A stretch of 64,000 nucleotides of DNA from NCBI GenBank assembly GCA_964019335.1, contig OZ025759.1, positions 124,001 through 188,000 of the forward strand. Reading direction: 5' to 3'. Under the pieces are notes generated by a model. It saw nothing but the letters and a program-made list of their open reading frames with translations. It was not told the origin of the DNA and did no database searches. Positions 41,478 to 50,523 of this stretch are shown here, one piece after another (within the stretch, counting starts at the first letter, position 1; the number at the start of each line of letters is the position of its first letter). Both the position numbers and the translations under genes were made by a program. The DNA comes from Diplonema japonicum. Lineage: Eukaryota; Euglenozoa; Diplonemea; Diplonemida; Diplonemidae.

Positions 41478-41990
41478 CCCTCTTTAATGTATCGATTTTG
41501 TGTCTTTTTACTTTATCTTCTTCTTTCTTTTTTCAGGCGTCCTGCCACATACCGCAGGTACCCTTAAATGTCTCTTTTTTTTTTTTTTTTGTTTCCCGTC
41601 TCCCTTCACTCTGAAGGCAGTGTTAACCCGTATAGTGTTCCCGGCACTTTATATTGTTGCTCGAGCACGGGTCTCTGCTACACGGTGATATGTTTAAAAA
41701 GAAAAAAAAAAAAAAGAAAAGAAAAAGAAAATCGATACACGAAAAAAAAGAAGAAAAAAAAAAAAAGAAAATGAAAAAAAGAAAAAGTGAAAAAAATCAG
41801 GAAAGTTCCGTTTTTCTTTTTTTTTCGTTTTTGTTTCCCCCCCCCCCTTTTTTTACGTATTGCTCTTTTCTTTTTTTTTTTTCTTCTTTAGGTTCTTTTT
41901 CACATTCTTTTCATTTCATCTTACTCCCCTCCACCCCTTCTGTATTGAGTACCTCCCCCTCCCTCGCTTTTTCACACTCTCCACAAGACA
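41199..41990. other. Low-complexity intergenic region
   Basis: T-rich and A-rich tracts almost throughout, with short mixed islands. The final 70 bases are C/T-rich (ccctccctcgctttttcac) and end CACAAG-ACA before the ATG at 41991, a probable acceptor. No gene seen. Confidence 0.55.
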
Positions 41991-42734
41991 ATGAACGAGC
42001 GCACTGTGCATGCTGTGTGTTTCGATCTTGACGACACACTATGGGATATAATGCCGGCGATTCAAAGAGCAGAGGAAGTGGTGGCAAAATGGATAGCAGA
42101 CCGGCTGGGGGAAAGTGTTGCCCAGGTATTTACAAACGAGGAGCGGTACAAGAGCATGCGAACTGAAGTACACAATGAACACACCGAACTGCTGAAAGCC
42201 TGCAGGCTTAAGGAGGTACGCCGCGCCATCATCAAGGAAGGCTTGACACGTGGGGGGTACACGAAAGACGATCTAGAACCCATCGTGGACGAAGCACTTG
42301 GACACTACCTGCGCATGAGAAGCACGTTGGATCTGTTCCCCAGCTGCATAGAGATGCTAGACGAGCTGTCGGAAAGGTACACACTGGGTGCCATCACGAA
42401 TGGGAATGCGGACCTCGACTTGGTCGGCATTCAAAAGTATTTCTCGTGCCACGTGGCTGCCTTCCACCCTGGCATGAAGCCCAAGCCACACTTTGACATG
42501 TTTCACGAGGCATCCAACGTCTTAGACACCCCCCTCCACAGCATCATCATGGTGGGCGACAGCATCGCGAATGACATTGAACCCGCCCTCGCCCTCGGTA
42601 TGCGGGCTGTCTATGTTGATGTTAAGTCACCTAACACGGTGACCCCCCCGCTTGGCGTCCCCTCTGTCTCCCACCTCCGCGACCTGCCTGGCGTTATCGA
42701 AACGCTCGTCAAGCAGAACCCCCCCGGTGTTTAG
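41991..42734 (+). CDS. HAD-superfamily hydrolase (YjjG/HDHD-like phosphatase)
   Basis: 247 residues. All HAD motifs are visible: motif I FDLDDTLWD (nucleophile Asp near 12 and acid Asp two later), motif II AITNGN near 135, motif III Lys in GMKPKPHFD near 162, motif IV MVGDSIANDIEPA near 187. The helical cap between motifs I and II fits subclass C1 enzymes such as YjjG nucleotidases or 2-haloacid-dehalogenase-like phosphatases. Cytosolic metabolite or nucleotide phosphatase is likely; substrate unknown. A LINE remnant begins only about 14 bases after the stop. Confidence 0.85.
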   Translation: MNERTVHAVCFDLDDTLWDIMPAIQRAEEVVAKWIADRLGESVAQVFTNEERYKSMRTEVHNEHTELLKACRLKEVRRAIIKEGLTRGGYTKDDLEPIVDEALGHYLRMRSTLDLFPSCIEMLDELSERYTLGAITNGNADLDLVGIQKYFSCHVAAFHPGMKPKPHFDMFHEASNVLDTPLHSIIMVGDSIANDIEPALALGMRAVYVDVKSPNTVTPPLGVPSVSHLRDLPGVIETLVKQNPPGV

Positions 42735-42747
42735 CTGTTTCTTTTTC

Positions 42748-43020
42748 CAGAAATGTGCAGAGAAAGGGGGTACTGAGGGTGCATACCTTGCGACATATGA
42801 GGGGCCCGACGGCACACGGCTACGACAGGAGACCACTCTTCTCCTCGAGCCAAACAGCCCCTTACCTAGCACGACTCCATGTAATGTTCCTCGCCCAGAT
42901 GCCGTCCATCTCATGCGACAAACAGCCACCGCAGGCACCAGACAGCAACCGCAGATCGGTGACCGAATAGTGTGAATTTCTACTTGAACAGTGAGCCCAT
43001 CCACACTGAAACTTTAACTT
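42748..43020 (+). mobile_element. Dead 3' fragment of the LINE at 1013-3460
   Basis: Matches 3154-3460 of the first LINE at roughly 85-90 percent identity by eye, including tacgacaggagaccactctt, gatgccgtccatctcat and the stop-codon region (gtgtgaatt). Small deletions in the copy shift the frame, so it has no function. It lies after a pyrimidine tract and CAG and is followed by another T tract. The two copies share the same 3' terminus, showing 5' truncation typical of target-primed reverse transcription. Confidence 0.88.
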
Positions 43021-43231
43021 TTTTTTTTCTCTTTTCTTTTTGTGTATGAAACGGAAAGAGTGCGTGATGCCGCCCTCTCCTGGTGTAGGGAGGGTGTAGG
43101 GTGTAGGGTATCCTCCGCATGCCTCTTGCACACATGGTGCTTCTTGCAGCATCGCACAAGCGACGAACACTTCGCTTTAACTTTCGAATTTTTGTTGTTT
43201 TTTGCATCCACAACAAACAGGCGGCCACAAA
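43021..43231. other. Spacer between LINE remnant and polycystin gene
   Basis: Contains a T tract, a short GGTGTAGGG-type repeat at about 43085-43110, and ends AACAAACAG eleven bases before the ATG at 43232, an acceptor-like signal. No gene. Confidence 0.5.
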
Positions 43232-45940
43232 ATGCCGATTTCAAAAAAGATTGAAATGGTGGAGGAAGAGGACGACGTGCAGATCGCTGATAGTTATTTT
43301 AAGAAGCGGGAAGACAACAAAGAAGGCGGTTCGAAGGAGGAAGTGAACGACGGGGCAGAGAAGCCGGAGGAGGAAGCACAAGAAGAAGAAAAGGTGGACG
43401 AGTGCCAAGCGAACATAGGGGTCCCGGTAGAGAACGTGTTGACGCACTTGAAGTACCGCACGCACTCCTCGCAGCTGTGCTTCGATTTCATCGTGTACAT
43501 ACCATTCCTCGTCATGTTCATCTTGTTCTTCCTGAACGGGAGGGATGTTACGGGAAACTACTATGTGGTGCGGGTGCTGAAGGATAAGCTGATGGGGAAT
43601 GAGATACCCACGGAGCACATCGACAAGCATTACGTGGACATGGCGAACGCGTACGACTGGGGGAGGTGGGCAACTTACGTGATGATCCCCAACTTGTGGG
43701 ACTGCGCTCAAAACAATGAGAATTTCTTGCAGCTCATAGCACAGGGACAGAACTACCTTCTGGGGTCTCTGCGGATACGAACGCACAGGGTGACGAACAC
43801 GTCGTGCAGCGTGAACGACCACATGTTCAACGATGACGGCGTAGCATGCTACGGGACGTGGACGCGGGGCGATTCTGAGACAGCGGACAGGTTCAACGTG
43901 CCGAACCCCCTGCACTACCCCGACCTCGACATCGTGACCACCGACTCCTCAGGTCTGTCCTACGAAGCGAACTGGCCCGTCACAGACGCTATCCTCAGCA
44001 ACCTTACCTTCCGGTACAACAGCACTACCTTGGACCTCTTCAACACCACAGTCGAGGGCAGCTTGCAGGGCTTCACAGCATATTCACTGCGATTTCCTAC
44101 CACAATAAGTTTTGATGAGTATGTAGTAGTGCCGCGGCAGAGATCTCTCGCGACACCTGTACATTGGTCGCTTTTCGCTGACAGTTCGGGCACTTGGACC
44201 TTGATCGACGAGCAGGACAGCGTCAACGGCACTGCCCCGACAGACGTGATGCTGAACACCACTGTCACAACGTCTGCACTGCAGCTGCGGGTTCACAAGA
44301 TCATCGCCGATGGAATCGTTGACACGGAGGAGAAGCCTTTCTTGTACAAGCACCGATCCTGTGGGTTTGCAGGGCTAACAGGTTACATCTACGGTGATGT
44401 GTCTCTGTACCACTGCGGGGGGTATTCTGTGGACGTGCCCTTCAAGACCTCGTGCAAGGCATCTAGGGACACGGTCAAAATCCTGCAGGCCAACACAGCA
44501 CCCTTTTATGACAACTACGCCACACGATTCTTAGCACTGGAGTTCTTTGTGTACTCTGTACAGGTGAACACCTTTACGTCGGTCAAAATGTTCAGCGAGC
44601 AAGCAGCCTGCGGGTCGTGGGTCAACAAGTGGCAGATAAGAACCTTCGCCGTTTACACAGACGAGCCCCCCATATTAGACAGCATATTTTTCTTGTTCGT
44701 GTTTTACTACTGTTGGCGGTTCGGGGCCGACTGGAAGGCGTACTACCAAGGGTACCCTCCGGGGACGCGTTCCAGCAAAGGCAAGATTCTCCCGTTCATG
44801 TATGTGCCCACCAATGAATTCACACAACCTCAACTGCAGCCTCGAGTTCTGGAACATCCTTGAACTGGGAAACCTCGTGACGTTCATCGTGGTCTTTGCA
44901 ATACAAATCACGTGGATGGTGGAATCGAAAAAGGCTGCGACGGGGTTCCCGTTCCCTCACGTGTACCCTGAAGATCTGGACTATCTGCTGAACCTGTACA
45001 TGATGAAGGTATGTCTTTTGACTGTCTACAACGGTAACAGGTGTACGCCAACGCGGTGAACACAATCATCACGTTTCTGAAGTTCTTGAAGTACGTGAGG
45101 CTGAACAGCAGGTTGAACGTGCTGTCGGCAACGATATCGCTAAAGGCAGGGGACATGATTGCATGTCTTGTCATTTTCGTGTACATTGTCTTCGCATACT
45201 CAATGACGGCTAACGCGCTGTTCGGGTCGGGCATCAACGAGTACAGGACAATAGGGGAGGCGTACTCCACGTTGACGAGGATGCTGCTGGGCGACTTCGA
45301 TTACGACAGTTTGAAGAGGGAGAACATGTACCTGGCTGCGTTTTTCTTCTGGTCGTTCGTCGTGATAGGGTTGTTCCTGTTGTTGAACTTCCTGATCGCC
45401 ATCTTGTCGGAGGGTTTCGCGACGGTGAGTGACAACAGCACGGAGGTGCCCTTGGACGAGCAGTTAACGCGTGCCTGGACAGACATCAAGAGGATGCTAC
45501 GGCCAACAAGATTGATGAACGGGGTTAAGATGTGGGCGAAGGGGCATTCTCGGCACACGCTTCTCATCAGAGCATGCATCAAGATGGAAGACTATCAGAC
45601 ACTGGTCGAGACGGTCAACGTGCCTGGCGACGATGCCGACACACGGAACCTGATCTACCGCTCGGAGCTGCCCGTGTTCATTGGGATGGAAGAGTACGAG
45701 CTGCTGGGGAAGGACTACATCGACGACGTGTGGGATGACGTGCTGTACGACTGGGAGCTGGCACAGAAGAACACCCAGCAGCAGCAGGACACCGAGAACG
45801 TGGAATACGTCAAAAGCGCCGTCGCAGAAGCGTGCAAGGGAGAACTGGCAGACATCGACAACATGTGGCACAAGATGCAGCAGCTCCACGAAGAACTCAA
45901 TAACCTTCACTCCGTTCTACAGACGTCCTTTTCTAAGTAA
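43232..45940 (+). CDS. Polycystin-2/TRPP-like cation channel
   Basis: Three exons, 43232-44799, 44840-45008 and 45041-45940 (878 residues), with introns of 40 and 32 nt, both GTATGT...CAG. The N-terminus is acidic and cytoplasmic. TM1 is near residue 80-102; a long extracytoplasmic TOP/polycystin domain with several N-x-S/T sites follows (about 110-480), then S2 (LDSIFFLFVFYYCWRF), S3 (FWNILELGNLVTFIVVFAIQI), S4-S5 and the pore with TRMLLGDFDYDSL, whose LGDFD resembles the TRPP selectivity filter. S6 is FFFWSFVVIGLFLLLNFLIAIL. A C-terminal acidic coiled coil may mediate assembly. In protists such channels act in flagellar calcium signalling. Confidence 0.88.
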
Positions 45941-46054
45941 TATGATCCCTTTCTAGGGCTATCCATGATTTTTTTTTTATTTCCCCCTTTTTCTGTTATT
46001 GTCACACCCTTTCCGCGTTATTCGGTTTACCCTTCACCCCTGTCAGGACCCATA

Positions 46055-49000
46055 ATGGGCGGAACGTCGGAAGGGACGCAGCTCGACACCCACAACCCGG
46101 TGACAGGGCTGACATATGTATCTTGGAATCACCTGTCTTTGAAGACAAGGGATCCCTTCGCACCTCTCTTCCGAGGTGATAACGCCAAGGTGATTTACTA
46201 CTTTGCAGTGGTGATCAAAATCAGCCACGTGGTCATTCCGCACCAGCGTGTGGTTATCGTGACACACAGCTCACTCCTGCAGTGCTTACTCAACAGTGAT
46301 GTGACGAGAAGCGTGCCCATTGTGGACATCAAAGAGGTGCTCATTTCGCACGACAACTGGATGGGTATTGTAGTCCCCAAGCAGTGCGACATGCTTTTCA
46401 AACTCAGCTTGCAGCAGGTGAAGTACATGAAACACGTTCTGTCGGTCCTCTACAGCCATCTGAAAGGCGGCGCGACACTAAGCTTCATCGAACTGCGCGA
46501 AGCCTCCAACATCAAAGGGATGCTCCGTTTGAAGAAGCCCGACAAGTGGTCCGTGCAGCTGCCCGAGCTGGTGAGGCGGCGGGATGTCAAACCTCCCAAA
46601 ACGGGTTCCGTTGCACGATCACCAATAGCTCAGTCTCCTGTGTCACCCCAGTCACCGTTTCCCCTGCGGGTGGCTCCTGCAGGTGCCGATTCTCCAATGC
46701 TGTCGCCGAGGAGCCCCCAACCGGTTCCTCAATCTTCGATAGAGAAGCCTGATGAAGGAGCTCCCAAAATGCCATCTCTGGCTCCTGCAGCAGAACCACC
46801 CAAAGAGCCGAGCAGCCCGCAGGCAACTTCTCCTAGGATAACAGCACAAGTGCCTGAGCCTATACCACCGCCATCAGTGCCGCAGAGCACCTTAACGTCG
46901 GACGACACGGACGCTTACCGGAAAAGATTGCGCGAAATACGGGAACACAAGTCGCAGCCACCGGTTAGATCCCCTTCTCCTCCTCTTGTGGAGGGGAAAC
47001 ACAAGACAGGAACCGCTGTGTATACCTTTTACAACAACAAGTGGGTGAAGTGCACTGTGGTCGGTTTCAACGGCCATTTATACACGCTGGCGAGCGAAGA
47101 CGGCACTGTCACGGTTCCAGAGGCACGTGTCCGCCCCTACACAACGCACAAGAAAGGGGATTTCATCAAGTCCATCAAACGGTTGTATAGTGAGCGGGGC
47201 GACGCGATACCATTAGGGGGTGTGGGGACTGTACTTGCTGTGCCTGGAGAGAACACGTCGTCGTGCGCCGTGATCGAGATTGGTGGGTACAGGATCAACG
47301 TTGCACCTGGTGATATCGATGTTTGTGGGAAGCAGGTTCCTGAGTACCAGGTGGGCGACGAGCTAGAGATGCACGATTTGCACAGCTGGAAGCCTTGTGT
47401 TGTGATCAGCAAAGAGGGTGATGCGTACCTCGTGCAAACAGAGGAGTGCGAGCACTTCAAAATCGATGACGTTGACGTGGCCCAGTTCTTGAGGAAGAGG
47501 AAAGTAGTCGAGTCCAGCAACCCATCACCTGCACCCGCTCTTGTACACACATCACCTACACCAGTTTCGCCACCTAAATTAGAGAAAGCACCTGACTCTG
47601 TCCATGTGTCTGCAAAGGATTTCCGAGATCAGCAGTCCGGGACTGCCCCTGCCCATGCCGCTGTCCCTGCGCCTGCGCCTGCGCCTGCGCCTGCACCACC
47701 AGCACTCGTTGCAGCTCTTGTTTCTTCGTCGGTTCCCGCCGCACCTGTTCTTCGCGAGCAATTTTATGAAGACAATCAATTTTCTGCACCCGCTTTGGTT
47801 GAAGCTTCACATGAGATGCTTTCCCCACGGCAGGCGCAACCAACTATGGCGCAGGGGATTGATGTGTCGGCAATGGTGAGCCACAGTGCAGAAGCTGCCC
47901 CTCAGCCACAGGAGCCAATAAAGCAAACCAGTGGGAGGAAAGCTACTGTGCAGAGTAGCATAGAAGCACCAAAGCAGAACCCCAACTTAGTTGATGGCCT
48001 CCCGACCACGTACTCGGATCTGATGGGGAGCTCTCCCGCTCCTGCACCGCTGCCTGCGCATGACGTGGATCGGGCAGTATCGATGCCTGTGAACCAGCAC
48101 AGTGAACGCCGCTCGTTTTCGTACACACCACCCATTCGTTCCTCCAGTGAGCGTGACGATGCAGTGTCAATGGAATTCGCCGCCCGTGTGTTCGATGACT
48201 ACAGCAGGCAGGTGCGCGACCTCCAGAACAGACTGGCGACAGAGCTGCACGACAAGAACGTCATCGGTAGGCTGACGATGGAAAAGGATGTTTTGCTGCA
48301 GAAAATAGAAGTAATCAAGCAGTCACATGACTTGGAAATGCGAGCTATTGACGATATCGACATCGACAACCTGGCCATCGAGGTACTGTCCTTGCACAGC
48401 ATGCCGCCGGAGGGCGTCCAGCAATGGCTGCTGAACACGTTGCTCTTGTCGGAAAAAGCAGCGAATTGTTTCACAGGTTTGGATGGCCCCACGCTCTTCT
48501 CATTGTCAGAGGAGGAAGTGCGGTCCAGAATGCCTGGTAACCCAGAGGCAGCTGCTATGATCTACAACCAGATACACAGCGAGGTGCATGCAGACACGAC
48601 TAATATCAAGTGGATTCTGGGGACAAGAAGGAAACTAGTTGAAGAATTGGCAGCTGGCTACAACCAAGTGAAGACTGTAAGAACATGCTTGAAGAAGGCA
48701 GCCAAAGCACATGGCACCGTGTATGACAAGATTGCTTCAGCTGAGAAATGCACTACGGGAGCTCTCAAAGTGTTAAAGGGCATCTTGTGCAACGGTATCA
48801 CACAGAAAGAGCGGTTGGAAGTTGGGATAACCGGGCTTGGCGGCCCTGCTCAGCAATACGGCACCCTCAGCCCCTTTGAGGAGCGGGTCTTAGCTAGGAT
48901 CAGCAACGAAGGTGTAGTCGCTCCTCGCACAGCGTCAGCATCGCGCACGCCAAGCAGATATCGAAAGTCTCCAAGAAAGTACAGACGGTCGCCATCGCGG

Positions 49001-49129
49001 TCGCAGTCCCCATCCCGTGCCTCAAATAGGTCATATACTCCGTTACAAGCCTTCGGCAGGACAAACCCTTCGGTTTCGCGTTCGCGCACTGTCACACCGC
49101 CCCATCACAGGGGCCTTGCCACTCACTAG
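46055..49129 (+). CDS. Large multidomain protein: PH-like domain, Pro-rich linkers, Tudor-like and SAM-like domains, Ser/Arg tail
   Basis: 1024 residues, one exon, starting nine bases after CTGTCAG. Residues 20-165 look like a PH-like domain (KVIYYFAVVIKISHVVIPHQ...VDIKEVLISHDNW...IVVPKQCDMLFKL), a type frequent in kinetoplastid-group proteins. Residues 180-300 are Pro/Ser-rich. Near 316-362, GTAVYTFYNNKWVKCTVVGF...ARVRPY is Tudor/SH3-like. PAPAPAPAPAP near 535 comes from a GCGCCT hexamer repeat. Residues 780-835 (VQQWLLNTLLLSEKAANCF...MIYNQI) resemble a SAM domain. The tail is SRSPSRS-like. Cytoskeletal or membrane scaffolding is a guess. Confidence 0.72.
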   Translation: MGGTSEGTQLDTHNPVTGLTYVSWNHLSLKTRDPFAPLFRGDNAKVIYYFAVVIKISHVVIPHQRVVIVTHSSLLQCLLNSDVTRSVPIVDIKEVLISHDNWMGIVVPKQCDMLFKLSLQQVKYMKHVLSVLYSHLKGGATLSFIELREASNIKGMLRLKKPDKWSVQLPELVRRRDVKPPKTGSVARSPIAQSPVSPQSPFPLRVAPAGADSPMLSPRSPQPVPQSSIEKPDEGAPKMPSLAPAAEPPKEPSSPQATSPRITAQVPEPIPPPSVPQSTLTSDDTDAYRKRLREIREHKSQPPVRSPSPPLVEGKHKTGTAVYTFYNNKWVKCTVVGFNGHLYTLASEDGTVTVPEARVRPYTTHKKGDFIKSIKRLYSERGDAIPLGGVGTVLAVPGENTSSCAVIEIGGYRINVAPGDIDVCGKQVPEYQVGDELEMHDLHSWKPCVVISKEGDAYLVQTEECEHFKIDDVDVAQFLRKRKVVESSNPSPAPALVHTSPTPVSPPKLEKAPDSVHVSAKDFRDQQSGTAPAHAAVPAPAPAPAPAPPALVAALVSSSVPAAPVLREQFYEDNQFSAPALVEASHEMLSPRQAQPTMAQGIDVSAMVSHSAEAAPQPQEPIKQTSGRKATVQSSIEAPKQNPNLVDGLPTTYSDLMGSSPAPAPLPAHDVDRAVSMPVNQHSERRSFSYTPPIRSSSERDDAVSMEFAARVFDDYSRQVRDLQNRLATELHDKNVIGRLTMEKDVLLQKIEVIKQSHDLEMRAIDDIDIDNLAIEVLSLHSMPPEGVQQWLLNTLLLSEKAANCFTGLDGPTLFSLSEEEVRSRMPGNPEAAAMIYNQIHSEVHADTTNIKWILGTRRKLVEELAAGYNQVKTVRTCLKKAAKAHGTVYDKIASAEKCTTGALKVLKGILCNGITQKERLEVGITGLGGPAQQYGTLSPFEERVLARISNEGVVAPRTASASRTPSRYRKSPRKYRRSPSRSQSPSRASNRSYTPLQAFGRTNPSVSRSRTVTPPHHRGLATH

Positions 49130-49221
49130 TTGTTGTTATAGATACATAGAAAAAAAAAAAAAGAAAAAAAAAACCTTTTTGTATTTTTTGCCCTCAACCC
49201 AGCCACACAGGTACCGGTAAA

Positions 49222-50302
49222 ATGGATCTCAGCCTTGACCGCATGAACATCGAGACCCCGTCGACGGGGCCTTCGATGTCTCCCAACACCGTTCCTTCGC
49301 AGGACTTCGATGCCTCGATCATCTCAAGAGAGGGTTGGGAAGACGAACAGGGGAGGGACGAGGGTGTGATTGGAGAGCTGCTCTCAGCCATCCAGAAGGA
49401 CATGATGCCGAGGGTTGTGTTGTCACAAGCTGACGGTGTGAGTGTTGAGTACTGCAGGTCAGTCATACTCCCGCTGCTGTGTCACACCAAAGAAGTCAGG
49501 GAGCTCATCCTTGTGGATCTCTTGAGCGACGAAGTTGTGACAGATGCTTGCGCAGTGCTCATGAACACACCCACCATCACGTCCTTGGTGTTGGTCAACT
49601 CCTCTGTGGGAGATGGGATCACACTGTCAGGAATGTCATCCCTCTGCTCACTCCTGTACAGCAGCCAGACACTGGAATCCCTATCGCTGATGAGCTGCCT
49701 GCATACCATAGTCGGTGACGCACTCAAGATGTTGGGAGAGGCCGTCACCTTCTCACAGTCACTAAGGCGCCTGAACCTCGAGGCCAACAACATTCAGGAC
49801 AACGACTTCCTCCCGTTGGCACAGGGTCTGGCCTCCCAGCGCACACTTCTGCAGCTGTGCTTGGACAACAACTCGCTGCACTACCACGGGATGGGCATGA
49901 TGAGCGAAGTGATGGGCTACAACGACGTGCTGCAGGCGGTGTCGCTGAACGGGAACCTCATCAGAGTACCCACCGACCTCTGGGAGGGGTACTACGTCTT
50001 CGAGCAGTGCCAGGTAAACAGGTATGCAGAATCTGACTTAAATATAACAACGCAACAGGGAACTTGCACGTCTGGGGCCTTATTCTGTAGCAGCTCACAG
50101 CAATTGGCCCTCTTTGTGGAGGAGGAAGGTGAAGAAGTTGTGGTACGTACAGAGCAAATCTAAAAAGGCCGCAAAAGGAGAGTGGGAATCTGTCCTGCAG
50201 TGGTTGAACCCCAGAGGCTACGTGGAGCAAAAGGTCAAGTTGTGGATGAAACTCGAGAATCAAGCAACGCAGCCTGCCCCGCAGATCTGGAGACATACAT
50301 AA
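49222..50302 (+). CDS. Leucine-rich repeat (ribonuclease-inhibitor type) protein
   Basis: Two exons, 49222-50021 and 50059-50302 (347 residues), with a 37-nt intron GTATGCAG...CAACAG. Unspliced, the frame would stop at 50163 with an unlike tail; spliced, it continues through ...WYVQSKSKKAAKGEWESV. Repeats include VRELILVDLLSD, ITSLVLVNSSVGD, LESLSLMSCLH, LRRLNLEANNIQDND and LQLCLDNNSLHYHG, the RI-type of LRR. The first 60 residues are acidic and disordered. Related RI-LRR proteins occur in flagella, but the function is not set. CACACAG precedes the ATG. Confidence 0.8.
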
Positions 50303-50523
50303 AAAAAAAAAGGAAAAGAAAACAAAGAATACAAGTAGACAATAAGAAACTGTTAACGTAGATAAGCCTATAGACCTGGACAGCAATAGATGGACCGCTA
50401 CTCTTGCTATGCTTTCTAATGCGGTTTGTGCAGTGAGATTTTAGATTTGCCCTCCCTAGTTGAACAGTAGCTTTGCGTGTTCACGTGATCAAGCACACAG
50501 GTAACAAAAAAGAAAAGAAAGCC

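Noticed and set aside
43085-43110. Interstitial telomere from GGTGTAGGG units
   Set aside because: Only two to three imperfect units are present, too few to call telomeric.
50022-50163. Unspliced end of the LRR gene at 50163
   Set aside because: The GTATG...ACAG intron at 50022-50058 moves into a frame with a better, basic/Trp-containing tail to 50302 and fits the intron rule of the window.
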